Made by a program: the position numbers and the translations under genes. Below, in pieces: positions 10,502-19,680 of a stretch of 64,000 nt of DNA (positions are counted from its first letter, which is position 1; each line of letters begins with the position of its first letter). The DNA lies in NCBI GenBank assembly GCA_002989075.1, contig PSQN01000001.1, positions 1 through 64,000 on the forward strand, in the 5' to 3' direction. A model generated the notes under the pieces. It worked only from the letters and a program-made list of their open reading frames with translations, had not been told where the DNA came from and did no database searches. This stretch comes from Arthonia radiata (taxonomy: Eukaryota > Ascomycota > Arthoniomycetes > Arthoniales > Arthoniaceae).

Positions 10502-12112
10502 TCACCGGCCTCTGAACAGTTTCAGCGCTCCTTCTGCCTTATCCAATGGAGCCTCATCATCGTTCTGCAGCCCTTCAGATTTCTTGTGGCCAGTTCCAGA
10601 CCCAAACAGACTCCCAAACAGTTCGCTCCTTTGTTTCTCGTTCCACGCCCCGCGATCATGCGGCACCATGAAGTTCACGAGCTTCTCGTGCACCGTATAC
10701 CTCATCTTTCGGCCTTTGCTCGCACGTGTATCCACGGTCTTCTTCGCGGCCGCAGACTTACTGTTCGCAGAACGATATTCGCTTTCCAGGTCGACACCCG
10801 CCGTAACTCGGGTGAAGCCGTTGGTGTTCGTGGCGGTGGGTGCCGCGAGCTGTCTTTGGGCAAGCAAGTCTTTAAGAAGTGCACTGTAGAAGTCCGCGTC
10901 GTCGTAAATGTCTTCGAACTTTGCCTCGCCTACACCAGCTGCTGCAGATTCGTCGTCGTTTTTCTGCGCTCTTCGCGCTGCTGTGTATGCCTTTGCCTGT
11001 GCGGGCGCCATACTCCTAGGCACCCGGGCTTTCTTTACCAACCTATCCGTATCGGCAAGTTGGCCATCCAATAGGTCCAGTAGACCCATATCTTTGCTCT
11101 TCGTTGATGATAGGCTGTTCGCAGATGTCCTGGCCGCTTTCTGAGCAATTGGAGTGGTCTTGTCAGACCATCTTGCAAGGGTAGACCGTCGATTTGGTTG
11201 AGCTGAAGCTTCCAGATCAGACATGTGCGTCCATAGCTCTCCAACCGCAGCGTTTTCAGACAACCTCTTGCGCTTTGATCCAGCCTTCGCGTTTACAAGA
11301 GACGTGCGAAAGGAGTCGAGCGTTGACCAGAGCTTTCTTGCTGCCGCTTCAGCGGTTTGAACTGCCGCGTGCACCTTTGTATGGGTTTCTACATCCGGAA
11401 CAGTGGGGAGAGTGTTGAGTGCGACAAGGCCGTTCTGAAGTCGTATGCGAGAGTTGAGTAAAGCATCAAACCCTCTACGCTGATACAGCACTGCTGTGCC
11501 CTTCTGAGCATCCGCACGGTGAGAGGTGGCGAGGGAGTTCGTGAAAGATGCCTTGTCATTTGCCAAGATTGACTTCAATTGGGAGCTCTCGTCCCTCTTG
11601 CGGGCTTGTTTAGCGACAGCGTCCATGTCGAATCCAATGTCGGAGTCTGCGGCGGAGTCGTCATCATTGTCCCTGCGCATGTCGCTGCGCATATCCTCCA
11701 GCTCTTCCTCGGCGGGACCTTCTTGGGAATATGCGCTCATGACTTCATCTGCATCCGAGGCTTCTGATTCTTTTTCAAGTCCACTACCCTGGTCACTGTT
11801 CTCAGCACTACCATATCCTGCGAATGGATCATGTTCTTCGTCCTTCTCTTCGAGACCCTTTCGTTTCACCCTGGTACCAGCGTACTGTGAGCCTAAGGTA
11901 GTTGCTTCTCGTCCCCTGAGCTTGCTTTTCTCGACATTCGCGTAGTACTCGCGGCCGTCAAAATCATGGGCGCCGTTTTCTTCGAGCTCTGAGTTCGAGG
12001 GTCCGCCATATTCGCGACCGTCGTCCTCAGGGTCGAAGTCTGCAAGCGCTAAGCCATCACCTCTTTCGGAAATTTCCCGGCTGCGGTCACTTCGAATTCG
12101 TGTAGCCGTCAT
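10502..12112 (-). CDS. BFR2: BFR2/AATF (TRAUB) ribosome biogenesis protein
   Basis: The protein is the ascomycete counterpart of yeast Bfr2 and human AATF/Che-1, a nucleolar component of the small-subunit processome needed for early 18S rRNA processing. From the ATG at 12112 it has 536 residues. The N-terminal third is highly acidic with many Ser and Asp, including LADFDPEDDG. The middle (about 190-340) is the AATF helical domain. The C-terminal TRAUB part shows DDADFYSALLKDLLAQR (about 405-421) and ASKGRKMRYTVHEKLVNFM (about 470-490). An upstream in-frame ATG at 12169 would add 19 residues resembling a mitochondrial leader; I reject it because the family starts shortly before the IS-x-x-x motif. 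The gene is divergently arranged with the BSD gene, 227 bp apart. Confidence 0.92.
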   Translation of the reverse strand: MTATRIRSDRSREISERGDGLALADFDPEDDGREYGGPSNSELEENGAHDFDGREYYANVEKSKLRGREATTLGSQYAGTRVKRKGLEEKDEEHDPFAGYGSAENSDQGSGLEKESEASDADEVMSAYSQEGPAEEELEDMRSDMRRDNDDDSAADSDIGFDMDAVAKQARKRDESSQLKSILANDKASFTNSLATSHRADAQKGTAVLYQRRGFDALLNSRIRLQNGLVALNTLPTVPDVETHTKVHAAVQTAEAAARKLWSTLDSFRTSLVNAKAGSKRKRLSENAAVGELWTHMSDLEASAQPNRRSTLARWSDKTTPIAQKAARTSANSLSSTKSKDMGLLDLLDGQLADTDRLVKKARVPRSMAPAQAKAYTAARRAQKNDDESAAAGVGEAKFEDIYDDADFYSALLKDLLAQRQLAAPTATNTNGFTRVTAGVDLESEYRSANSKSAAAKKTVDTRASKGRKMRYTVHEKLVNFMVPHDRGAWNEKQRSELFGSLFGSGTGHKKSEGLQNDDEAPLDKAEGALKLFRGR

Positions 12113-12339
12113 TCCTATGCTTACACAAAGGCGTGCGAGAGACGTCGAATGGAAACTTTTAGTGACCAAGAGCGGGTAAAACTGCCCTTTGAATATCGGA
12201 CACGAGTGCGGAGATAAGACTCGGCTGACATTGCCCAGACAACGGGCAGCTTCCTTCGTCTCGTGGTCTCAAACAGCAGTTTGTTTCTGTTGCTTGGTCG
12301 GTGCTCACCACTGTGGTGCAATTTGAAGGACGCTTCGCA
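12113..12339. promoter_or_regulatory. Bidirectional promoter region of BFR2 and the BSD-domain gene
   Basis: These 227 bp separate two divergent start codons, so both promoters and both 5' UTRs must lie here or overlap. No named binding motif stands out. The assignment is by position only. Confidence 0.5.
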
Positions 12340-13593
12340 ATGGATGTCGCCTACGACGCCGTACAGCAGGACTCTTACCCAGACAAACCGCCTACCGCAC
12401 CATCTACGCCGGATCCCTCTTCCTCAGAGACCCCCACCCGTCACGACCGCTCCACGTCCGTTTCGAATGAGTTCCGTGATGCGTACAGAGACTTTTCCTC
12501 CTCGTCGTGGGGTAGTACCCTAGGTGGTTGGTGGAACACCGCGAAGACACAAGGGCAGAGCTATTACGAGGCTGCGCAGAAAGAGCTGAACAGCGCAAGT
12601 AATGAGGCCCGAGGTGCTGCAGATTTGACTGGCAACACGGGCGCTATATCAATAAGTAAGCCCGAGCGTCATGAAGCGGTAACAGATGACACAGCCGGAG
12701 CGGAGAAGCAGGTAGACAGGAAAGATGTACCGGAGAACCTGGGGGCCGACATCGTGAAGGAAGCCAGCTCCCTGCTCTCTGACTTCCAGCTTATGGCTGG
12801 AGAGCGTTTGAAGAAGGTTCAAGCCGCTGAGGACGCAGCAGACGAGGCGCTCGTCAAGTTTGGTGCCAACCTCAGGAACTATCTACAGGATGCTGTCAAG
12901 ATCACAGCACCGGCAGACAGCAAAGACGGGTCAGTCAAGAGCGTCTTGTTCGAAAGTAAGGATCAAGAAGGGCGGCGAGTAGTGCATGCGACGCGATTTG
13001 ATGCACAGCTGCACGTCATCCATTCCAGCCCGGACAACTTCCTCAAAGACCCAGACAGCCCGGAATTTGCGAAGTGGAAGGCCAACTTTGACGTGGAGAA
13101 GAAGACCGATGCTATCGTAGCGGATCTAGCGAAGTACGATGAACTCCGAAGATCAATGGAGAAGCTTGTGCCAGAGAAGGTGGAGTATGAGACGTTTTGG
13201 ACGCGGTATTATTTCCTGCGCCATGTTGTAGAAGAGCAAGAACAGAAGAGGCGCGAGCTTCTGAAGGGTGCCGAAGCCGAAGAGGAGGTCAAATGGGATG
13301 ACGACGAGGACGAGGACGAGCCAAAAGCACCAGCAACGCCAAAAGTTGGAGCTCAAGACCCCGTGGGTGCAGAAACGCCCAAGAAGCTTGCAGCAGAAAA
13401 GGGTGATGAAAAGAGTGACGACCATCTGAAGCCAGCTGAGGGTCGGAGGTCGTACGAGACCTCCGTGGCCGACAGTGACACTAGCTACGACGTCGTCAGC
13501 GGCGCACCCAGTCGTGGCCCAGACAGTCCAGGTGAGGACAAAGAGAAGAAGAGGGCGGCAGGTGAGCAGAGCGATGATGATGATTGGGAATGA
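12340..13593 (+). CDS. BSD-domain protein (Dos2-like)
   Basis: The ATG at 12340 is chosen because fungal family members start MDVAYD; the frame is open further upstream but without an ATG. The protein has 417 residues. An N-terminal Ser/Pro/Thr-rich part is followed by STLGGWWNTAKTQGQSYYEAA, a feature of BSD-domain proteins. The BSD domain lies at about residues 243-300 and shows FDVEKKTDAI, YDELRRSMEKLVPEKV and YETFWTRYYFLRH with the conserved Phe-Trp pair. The C-terminus is acidic (DDDEDEDEP and a terminal DDDDWE), similar to yeast Dos2. BSD domains occur in TFIIH p62 and synapse-associated proteins; the role of the fungal protein is not firmly known. No intron is needed. Confidence 0.88.
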   Translation: MDVAYDAVQQDSYPDKPPTAPSTPDPSSSETPTRHDRSTSVSNEFRDAYRDFSSSSWGSTLGGWWNTAKTQGQSYYEAAQKELNSASNEARGAADLTGNTGAISISKPERHEAVTDDTAGAEKQVDRKDVPENLGADIVKEASSLLSDFQLMAGERLKKVQAAEDAADEALVKFGANLRNYLQDAVKITAPADSKDGSVKSVLFESKDQEGRRVVHATRFDAQLHVIHSSPDNFLKDPDSPEFAKWKANFDVEKKTDAIVADLAKYDELRRSMEKLVPEKVEYETFWTRYYFLRHVVEEQEQKRRELLKGAEAEEEVKWDDDEDEDEPKAPATPKVGAQDPVGAETPKKLAAEKGDEKSDDHLKPAEGRRSYETSVADSDTSYDVVSGAPSRGPDSPGEDKEKKRAAGEQSDDDDWE

Positions 13594-13761
13594 TTGCCTT
13601 CATCAATGTGATCAAGTCCAAGTTAGGTGTTTGGCCAGCAGTGAGTGTTTCATAGCATGCATAGTAGCTTTGAAGCAACGGCGTTGATTGATCGTGCAAT
13701 GTCCAGTACGTTCAATTCAATTGTCTCGCTATCCTTTCGCGCCTGACTCCTCAAATTCTAT

Positions 13762-15372
13762 CTAGTACAAACCTCTCGCGCTCTCGACGGCCAAACGCTC
13801 CAAGTATGTTTTCAAATTTGGGTACGCAAAAGTCTTCGCATCGCAGCTGCCCAGGCATCGCACAAGCACCCATTGCATCGCCCCAAATTCCTCTTTGCTC
13901 CCTGCGAAGGCCTCCATCGCACGCTCCATGCTTTTCTTGCCCGTCTTGTCCGCCAGCTCGTGGATCTGGAAATACACGTCCTTGGCTTTGTTGACCATGC
14001 GAGGTGGGACCAGCCACAGAGAATCGCAGTCCGCCTTGCCGACCTCCAGGACGCGATGCAGCAGAGGCAAGACCTGCTTCGGGTCCGCGCGGTCCTCGCC
14101 GTTTACGGTTGGCTGCTGTCCATTCATCATGGGCATAATCGACTCAACCAAGTCACGAGGAATCTCGAGCATGTCGAGCGGGAAAGTAGACGCAGCGTCA
14201 ACCCATCGGATGTCCTCAGCCGCAAGAAGGGCCTCCGTGGGGAACGCGCCGTTAAATATGCCAAATTCGGACTTGTCGTCCATCGCGTTGAGACCGAAGC
14301 CATTGCTGATGGAAAGATACTCCTTGAAGTCCGCAGGCAAATCCACGCCGAGGCGCTTCTCCAACGCAGCGAGGACAGCCTTGTCGGCGGGGTCCTTGAA
14401 GAGGGTAGGGACTTTGCCCGTGAGCTCGATGTCGTCGCCCCAGTACTGGTCGCAATCAGATGAGATGGAGTTGTCGTTGCAAACGTCGAGGAGGTACTCC
14501 ATGGAGGCTGTAGAGTAGGGGTTCGCAGCGGGACGACCATGCTGCATGCGCTCGCGGAGGGTGTAGAGGACGAAGCGCGCTTTGCAGTGGACAGAGTCCT
14601 TGTCAAGATCGAGGACGTAAGGGAGCGCGCCATCAGCGAAGACGGGCAACGCGTATGCGGCGCCGACGAGATGCTCGATGAACATCTTGAGGTCCGGGAA
14701 CTCATGGTCCTCTTGCAGACGTCGGAAGCGGTCGCCGACGAGCCTCAGAATGTCGTAAGTCATCTGATCTCGGACAGTCTTGGGAAAGTCACTGTCATCC
14801 TTGACCATGTCAAAAAGAGAAGAGTCACCGCTGACGCTGTCTCCAGCACCACCGGCAGCTTCGTTGACTTCGAGCTTGATTTTCATCCATTCGAGACTGT
14901 CTCGGTGCACGCCCTGGCTGGCAAGCTTTGCGGAGATGTCGAGGGCCTTTGCAAGGGCGTGGCATTCTTCCCGGCGATGGATGCCATACAGAGGATTCTT
15001 ATGATATCGCTCGGCAAGTTCGAGAAGTGCGTCGAGACCGGGGGCGTCGTACGTACGGTGTTCAGGCTTGATCGACGAGGGCCAATCGGTCGTAGCGCGT
15101 GACTGCAAGTTGCTGAGGAATGAAGTATCCTTGTATTGCTCGGGTACACCCTCAGGCCATTTGCTAGTCGCGTGCCAGACCAGATCCAGGGAGCGGCCAG
15201 CTGCGCCATCATCGGTAGTAGGAGGGGATGTGTAGAATAGAGACATGAGATGTCGGGCAATTGCGATCTCGCCGAGTACAGCGAGTTCATAAGAATATTT
15301 GTGAATGGCGACCTCGATGCTTGCAAGCGAAGGGTCCTCGAGGACCCTCCGGCGGTTGATGTCGAGAACCAT
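13762..15372 (-). CDS. SUKH/SMI1-KNR4 domain protein
   Basis: This single-exon gene encodes 536 residues from the ATG at 15372. Residues about 330-470 form an SMI1/KNR4 (SUKH) domain, recognised by LEKRLGVDLPADFKEYLSISNGFGL-like sequence, followed by AAEDIRWV and later DSLWLVPP. The N-terminal 300 residues are mostly alpha-helical and were not assigned to a family. In yeast the domain protein Knr4/Smi1 links cell-wall synthesis to signalling. In bacteria SUKH proteins are immunity proteins of polymorphic toxins. The fungal multidomain form is widespread and of unknown function; nothing nearby suggests a toxin partner. The gene converges with the BSD gene, with 168 bp between stop codons. Confidence 0.8.
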   Translation of the reverse strand: MVLDINRRRVLEDPSLASIEVAIHKYSYELAVLGEIAIARHLMSLFYTSPPTTDDGAAGRSLDLVWHATSKWPEGVPEQYKDTSFLSNLQSRATTDWPSSIKPEHRTYDAPGLDALLELAERYHKNPLYGIHRREECHALAKALDISAKLASQGVHRDSLEWMKIKLEVNEAAGGAGDSVSGDSSLFDMVKDDSDFPKTVRDQMTYDILRLVGDRFRRLQEDHEFPDLKMFIEHLVGAAYALPVFADGALPYVLDLDKDSVHCKARFVLYTLRERMQHGRPAANPYSTASMEYLLDVCNDNSISSDCDQYWGDDIELTGKVPTLFKDPADKAVLAALEKRLGVDLPADFKEYLSISNGFGLNAMDDKSEFGIFNGAFPTEALLAAEDIRWVDAASTFPLDMLEIPRDLVESIMPMMNGQQPTVNGEDRADPKQVLPLLHRVLEVGKADCDSLWLVPPRMVNKAKDVYFQIHELADKTGKKSMERAMEAFAGSKEEFGAMQWVLVRCLGSCDAKTFAYPNLKTYLERLAVESARGLY

Positions 15373-15880
15373 GATATACTAAGTTCAAGTCGAACTCTAT
15401 GATGTTTAGGGAGGCAAGCTCACGCAGTTTGCAGAGAAGGGAGTGAGGAGACAATTAGTCAGGTATAAGACAAGAAGCTGGGCAAGAAATGATACATTTA
15501 CGATGAGCTTACGGTTCCGCGACAGTGAACACGGTTGCTTGGGGATCCCGTTGGCCTATAGGGCCGCAACGAACAAGTGGCTCTCCAAGCGAGCTCGGGC
15601 GGCATGCCCTGCGGTTCATGATGACCTGCCATGAGTGATTGGGGAGACGTTCGGCCGCTTTTGCATGAGGACAGATGGCAGTCTTGGGCACCACACGCAC
15701 CAGCTGCTCTTGCAAGCAAAGTCGACAGCAAGCGATGATTGCAACCATGTGTAAGCCATCAAGCGCGTTCCTCTTTTTTCTCTCATGTGGGACGACATCA
15801 GGCTGGAGTTTAGTCTGAAGTCAAGAAAGCACAAACAAAGCCTACAAGATCTGAGTGAGGACGCATCCAAGCGCGGGTCA
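15373..15880. other. Intergenic region between SUKH gene and IND1
   Basis: This is a divergent arrangement, so the interval should hold both promoters. Short ORFs on the minus strand (15498-15900) lack recognisable domains and overlap each other in different frames. Apart from the element listed at 15881-15894 I see no defined site. Confidence 0.45.
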
Positions 15881-15894
15881 GTGACGTCACGCGT
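15881..15894. promoter_or_regulatory. CRE palindrome overlapping an MluI-box hexamer upstream of IND1
   Basis: The sequence GTGACGTCAC (15881-15890) is a perfect 10-bp palindrome containing TGACGTCA, the consensus for CREB/ATF-type bZIP factors. It overlaps ACGCGT (15889-15894), the core bound by MBF at G1/S genes. It lies about 70 bp before the IND1 ATG. Presence of the motif is directly visible; its use is inferred. Confidence 0.45.
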
Positions 15895-15962
15895 AGTCAA
15901 AAGATGAGCACCCTGATGGCTGATTTACTCCAACTTCGATCTCAAGCCGCGGCGTGTAGACA

Positions 15963-16988
15963 ATGTCCACTAGACCTGTATTCAAAGCTCCTTCGTCCAT
16001 CCCACGCGTTGCTGCTTTCCACTCTCGCCGCCCGCATCGTGTTAGCGGCATTCAACGGCATGTATCTCATGGCAACTGCTCTCGAACCCTCCATACAGGC
16101 CCCATCTGCCACTCCCACGACAATCCACTCGGTCTTCCCCGCTCGAATCCTCCATCGCCGAACCTTCAAAGCCGCATGTCCCGCAATCTCCCTCAAAAAC
16201 GTCCCCTCCGCAACGTTCGCAAGGTCATCGCTGTGTCCTCCGCCAAAGGCGGCGTGGGCAAGTCCACCATAGCTGCCAACCTCGCTCTAGCATTCGCACG
16301 GAAAGGATTGAGCACAGGCATCCTTGACACAGACATCTTCGGGCCTAGCATACCCACTCTGTTCGGGCTGCGAGATGCAGACCAGCCCGAACTGACGGAG
16401 GAGGGCCGTATGGTTCCACTGAGTAGCTGGGGCGTTAAAACAATGAGCATGGGATATCTCATTGGAGGCGGAGAGAAGAAGCAAGATGCCCCTGTTGCAT
16501 GGCGCGGCTTGATGATGACAAAGGCCCTGCAGCAATTGCTGTACGAGGTTGAGTGGGGCCCGACCGACGTGCTGGTCATGGATTTGCCTCCAGGGACCGG
16601 TGACATTCAGCTGAGTCTGGCTCAGCAGGTAAACATCGATGGCGCAGTGCTAGTAACAACGCCGCAAGTGCTCGCACTGACAGATACATTACGAGGTTTG
16701 AGCTTCTTCAGGAAGACCGGCGTGAAGGTCTTGGGCGTAGTAAGAAACATGAGCGCCTTCGTTTGCCCGTGCTGTCAAGAGAAGACGGACATCTTCGGTG
16801 GACGAGGGGAGTTAGAGATGGAAGTTGCGAAAGTGGGCACGAGTGTTATAGCTGATGTACCGCTTAGCAGAGGGGTCTGTGAGGATGCAGATGATGGCAG
16901 ACCAACCGTCGTTGCCAGACCGGATAGTGAAGAAGCAATAGTGTACAAGCAGCTCGCTGAGAGGACAGCGCGTGACATCGGTCTATAG
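15963..16988 (+). CDS. IND1: Mitochondrial Mrp/NBP35-type P-loop ATPase IND1 (NUBPL), complex I Fe-S assembly
   Basis: Ind1/NUBPL binds a 4Fe-4S cluster and is required to assemble respiratory complex I in mitochondria. The 341-residue frame has an N-terminal stretch of about 80 residues rich in Arg, Ser, His and Pro with almost no acidic residues, a typical presequence. The Mrp core starts at VIAVSSAKGGVGKST (about 88-102, deviant Walker A with the signature Lys). It continues with LDTDIFGPSIPTLFG, VMDLPPGTGD and NMSAFVCPCC, where Cys 268 and Cys 271 form the CxxC cluster motif. The end, RPDSEEAIVYKQLAERTARDI, fits the family. The length matches other fungal Ind1 proteins. No intron is needed. 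An overlapping frame at 15904-16272 is a shadow. Confidence 0.93.
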   Translation: MSTRPVFKAPSSIPRVAAFHSRRPHRVSGIQRHVSHGNCSRTLHTGPICHSHDNPLGLPRSNPPSPNLQSRMSRNLPQKRPLRNVRKVIAVSSAKGGVGKSTIAANLALAFARKGLSTGILDTDIFGPSIPTLFGLRDADQPELTEEGRMVPLSSWGVKTMSMGYLIGGGEKKQDAPVAWRGLMMTKALQQLLYEVEWGPTDVLVMDLPPGTGDIQLSLAQQVNIDGAVLVTTPQVLALTDTLRGLSFFRKTGVKVLGVVRNMSAFVCPCCQEKTDIFGGRGELEMEVAKVGTSVIADVPLSRGVCEDADDGRPTVVARPDSEEAIVYKQLAERTARDIGL

Positions 16989-17116
16989 GACGCGAAATGC
17001 TTTGATTCCCTTAGCATAGCGGAGGCGTTAGGCTGGTGAGCTACCATATGTGAGACCATGTGTCGACAAAGACGCCAAATCTCTTTACTACCAGGGGCGA
17101 TTCTTTGGAGTACGTG

Positions 17117-18086
17117 CTAGAAGATTATCCCCCCTCCATCTACGACAATATCAGCACCCGTAATATAGGCCCCAGCATACTTCGAGCAGAGCAACACCAG
17201 AGGACCAGTCAGCTCTGGCGGACTGCCCATGCGTCCCATGGGATTCCGTTCTGCCCACTTCGCACGCGCGTTGGCCAATCCATCGCCTTCATTGAGGATA
17301 GTGTCCATATAGCCAGGGCTGATGGTATTCACTCTGATACCGTACCTCGCCCACTCAGCAGCCAAACACCGAGCCATGTGCAACAACGCCGTCTTGCTGA
17401 CATTGTAGGCAATTTGCGGCTGCGGAAAGTTGACTCGATGACCGCTGATGCTTGCAATGAGCACAATAGACCCTCCAGTGCCTTGCCTTTGCATGATTCT
17501 GCCCGCTGCTTGTGCACATAGGAAACCCCCAGTGGCGTTTACATCCAAAGTTCTGCGCCATTCCTGATCAGTCATGTTCAGCGCGTGGGTACATCCCACA
17601 ATGCCGGCAAAGCATGCTAGAATGTCGACTGAGCCCAACTGCTTCGCAATATTCTCGAAAACATCCTCAACCGCGGTTGATCCTGCTGTAATGTCTAGGT
17701 CTGCAGCAACAATTCGAGCTTTCGGAAACTCTTGTCTCATCTGCTGTATCTTCATGTCGGCGTGTGACGTTGCTATGTCAACCAACGCGAGACCTGTCAA
17801 GCCGTGCTCCAGCATCGCCTGGGCAGCAAGTAAGGCAAGGTTGCCAGCTCCGCCGGTGACTGTATTGCAATTGAGCTCATTATACCTATCTTCCCAGTAG
17901 TGGCACGTACTCACTGACCGCGTTCCCTTGGACAGCGAAGCGTGCAATCGCTTTTTGTTCGGCGGTCCATGTATCCGGCAAAGGCGCAGTAGGCGGCGTC
18001 ATTGAACTCGATGAGCCACTCGACATCAGCATCTCGGGCAGCTGTCGGTTTGCCAACTCGTCGCGTGCGGTTTCGGACGCCATCAT
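17117..18086 (-). CDS. Short-chain dehydrogenase/reductase, sorbose/polyol reductase-like
   Basis: I predict two exons: 17915-18086 and 17117-17859, separated by a 55-bp intron (GTGAGT...TACAG), giving 304 residues. Splicing rebuilds the nucleotide-binding motif as NAVITGGAGNL; the unspliced frame breaks it. Visible SDR features are TGGAGN (about 59-64), catalytic Ser in ASISG (about 196), and YNVSK with Tyr 209 and Lys 213. The C-terminal GAYITGADIVVDGG is the usual cofactor and substrate loop. The N-terminal Pro/Ser-rich 40 residues and the overall pattern resemble fungal L-xylulose, sorbose or mannitol dehydrogenases (Sou1-like, NADP-dependent). The sugar substrate cannot be told from sequence. 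The second codon is also ATG, so the start may be 18083. The gene converges on IND1, with 128 bp between stops. Confidence 0.87.
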
Positions 18087-18348
18087 TGGATGCGATCTCC
18101 CTGCGAGCCGTCTAATTCTACAGTGTAGACCGGTGACGGCTCACGGTGTCGACCGGAGCCTGCCCGGATCTTATTGTACAACTACTTGTCCGTCACAATC
18201 AGCAGTAGGATGAGCAATCAACATTCGTGGACTGAAAGGCAGTTGCGACGTGGTCATTTTCCGCAGTGGATCCTCGTAGCTTGTCGTAGCTTGTCGGCCA
18301 AGTCTGAACCGAATTCTCTCACACTGCACACGCGTGTATATCCAACTA

Positions 18349-19169
18349 TCACCCGAGCTCGATTGCATTCAGCAACTGCCAGACGCGTCGAGCATGACTC
18401 AGGCGCCTTTCTTGACTTTGCTGCTCCTGTTGCGATGCTGTGTCAGAAGAGGCTCTGAGCTGATCCTCAGCAACATTTCCGATGTTGTTTAAGAGCTCGT
18501 CCACTCGATCTTGCATTGACTTGACGTCCTCCACGTGCTTCTTAAGATCGCTGATTCGATCTCGCATCATCTGTAGCAAGGTTTCGCGAGCCTGATGTGG
18601 TCGATGCTGATTCAGCAACTGGTGCGCGTTCAAAAAGAGTACTCGAAGATCTTCCACCTTCTCCAGAGCTTGACTTGGATTCGAGGCCAATACATTCGAC
18701 AGCTCGAGGAAGTTGAGCATGATACTTCGGATGAAGCGGACGAAGTCAGGAGCTAGTTGCGATGGGATTGAATGGTTCGATCGCTCGTCTTGCGAAAGGA
18801 GTTGCTCGGCGCCATACTCCGCCAGAGAAGGAGCGCGAGGCGCCAATAACTGTCACTGCTTAGCTTCTGCTCCAGTCATCGAGGTTCTGTAGCATCCACG
18901 CAACTACATACCTGATGTGCCTCGCTGAAACTTGAGTACTCGTCGGAGAGCGGAGGCTGTGGAGGCACAAAAAGCCTCAGTTCTTGCGGAACATCATCCT
19001 GACTGAGATCATGGCCTAGTTGAGCATCACTCGTAGATTGTGCAGGCAAGCCCTGCTGTGCGCGGTGTTCACGCAGCCGGGAAATATTGTCAGCGGTAAA
19101 TGTCTGATAGAATGGGGGTGGCGCAGGCAGTTGCGAAGGAAGCTGCTCCGCTTGCGCCTGTTCTGCCAT
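18349..19169 (-). CDS. MED7: Mediator complex subunit 7
   Basis: Med7 is part of the middle module of Mediator, forming a hinge with Med21 and binding Med31 through its N-terminus. I predict exon 1 at 18912-19169 and exon 2 at 18349-18849, with a 62-bp intron (GTATGT...GACAG), total 252 residues. The N-terminus contains the proline-rich LPAPPPFYQTFT and later ELRLFVPPQPP, the Med31-binding part. Exon 2 starts APRAPSLAEYGAEQLL. It carries the family signature LLNQHRPHQARETLLQMM and a long coiled-coil helix (ISDLKKHVEDVKSM) that pairs with Med21. The open frame before 19169 lacks an ATG, so that start is the likely one. Confidence 0.93.
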
Positions 19170-19254
19170 GTGCAAGTTGATCTTGGACACTTCAGTGTCT
19201 CGATCAGTAGTGTAACTGGAGATCAGAGGGTTCACCTCAGAATTTGTACGCGCG

Positions 19255-19665
19255 CTAGTGCGGCGACGCGTCGTGCACGCGTGTCACGTGTGCGTTGCAG
19301 ATATTGGATATGTCAGGGTAGATCACAGCAACGACGTCGAGCGCCCACGCAAGACTACCTTCGTCTTTGCAAAGCTCATATAGACAGCGAGCATGCGTAG
19401 CATTCTTCAAGATCGCAGACTCTCTAATGATCGCTAGCTGAAGGTGAAATTCAGCGACCCAACCTGGCGCGGACAGTAACAAGGCAGGGTTTCGCACCAC
19501 ATCATGGTTTGGATGCAAAGAGATGGAAATGCCACACACGACAGTTTCGATCAATTTGCTACAACGTGAGAGACTCTCGCACTGGGTATCATCTATATAC
19601 TGCCGTACATTACGTATCTCGTTAGATGTATCTTTCACAACATGAATAGCCCTGCTAAAGGACAT
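19255..19665 (-). CDS. Hypothetical small protein (doubtful)
   Basis: The open frame of 136 codons starts with ATG at 19665, only 15 bp beyond the YRB30-like stop on the same strand, and ends 85 bp before the MED7 start. The sequence has mixed composition with several Cys and His and a hydrophobic stretch (GSLAWALDVVAVIYP). I recognise no family. Its position means that it could instead be 3' UTR of the upstream gene or promoter of MED7. No intron or signal peptide is evident. Confidence 0.25.
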   Translation of the reverse strand: MSFSRAIHVVKDTSNEIRNVRQYIDDTQCESLSRCSKLIETVVCGISISLHPNHDVVRNPALLLSAPGWVAEFHLQLAIIRESAILKNATHARCLYELCKDEGSLAWALDVVAVIYPDISNICNAHVTRVHDASPH

Positions 19666-19680
19666 CAAATGCTAGCCCTC

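Noticed and set aside
10445-11074. 209-codon plus-strand ORF and 11526-11945 ORF
   Set aside because: Both are antisense to BFR2; they show no domains.
12113-12169. Longer N-terminus for BFR2 resembling a mitochondrial targeting peptide
   Set aside because: Bfr2/AATF proteins are nucleolar and start close to the acidic region; the downstream ATG fits better.
13873-14518. Two plus-strand ORFs of about 200 codons
   Set aside because: They lie wholly antisense to the SUKH gene, whose frame is longer and has domain support.
15498-15900. Minus-strand ORFs upstream of IND1
   Set aside because: They overlap in several frames, are short, and have no recognisable domains or splice signals.
6368-18086. 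Possible secondary-metabolite cluster near the telomere (glycosyltransferase, SDR, sulfotransferase)
   Set aside because: The genes are interleaved with housekeeping genes, and no polyketide synthase, peptide synthetase, P450, transporter or pathway regulator is present.
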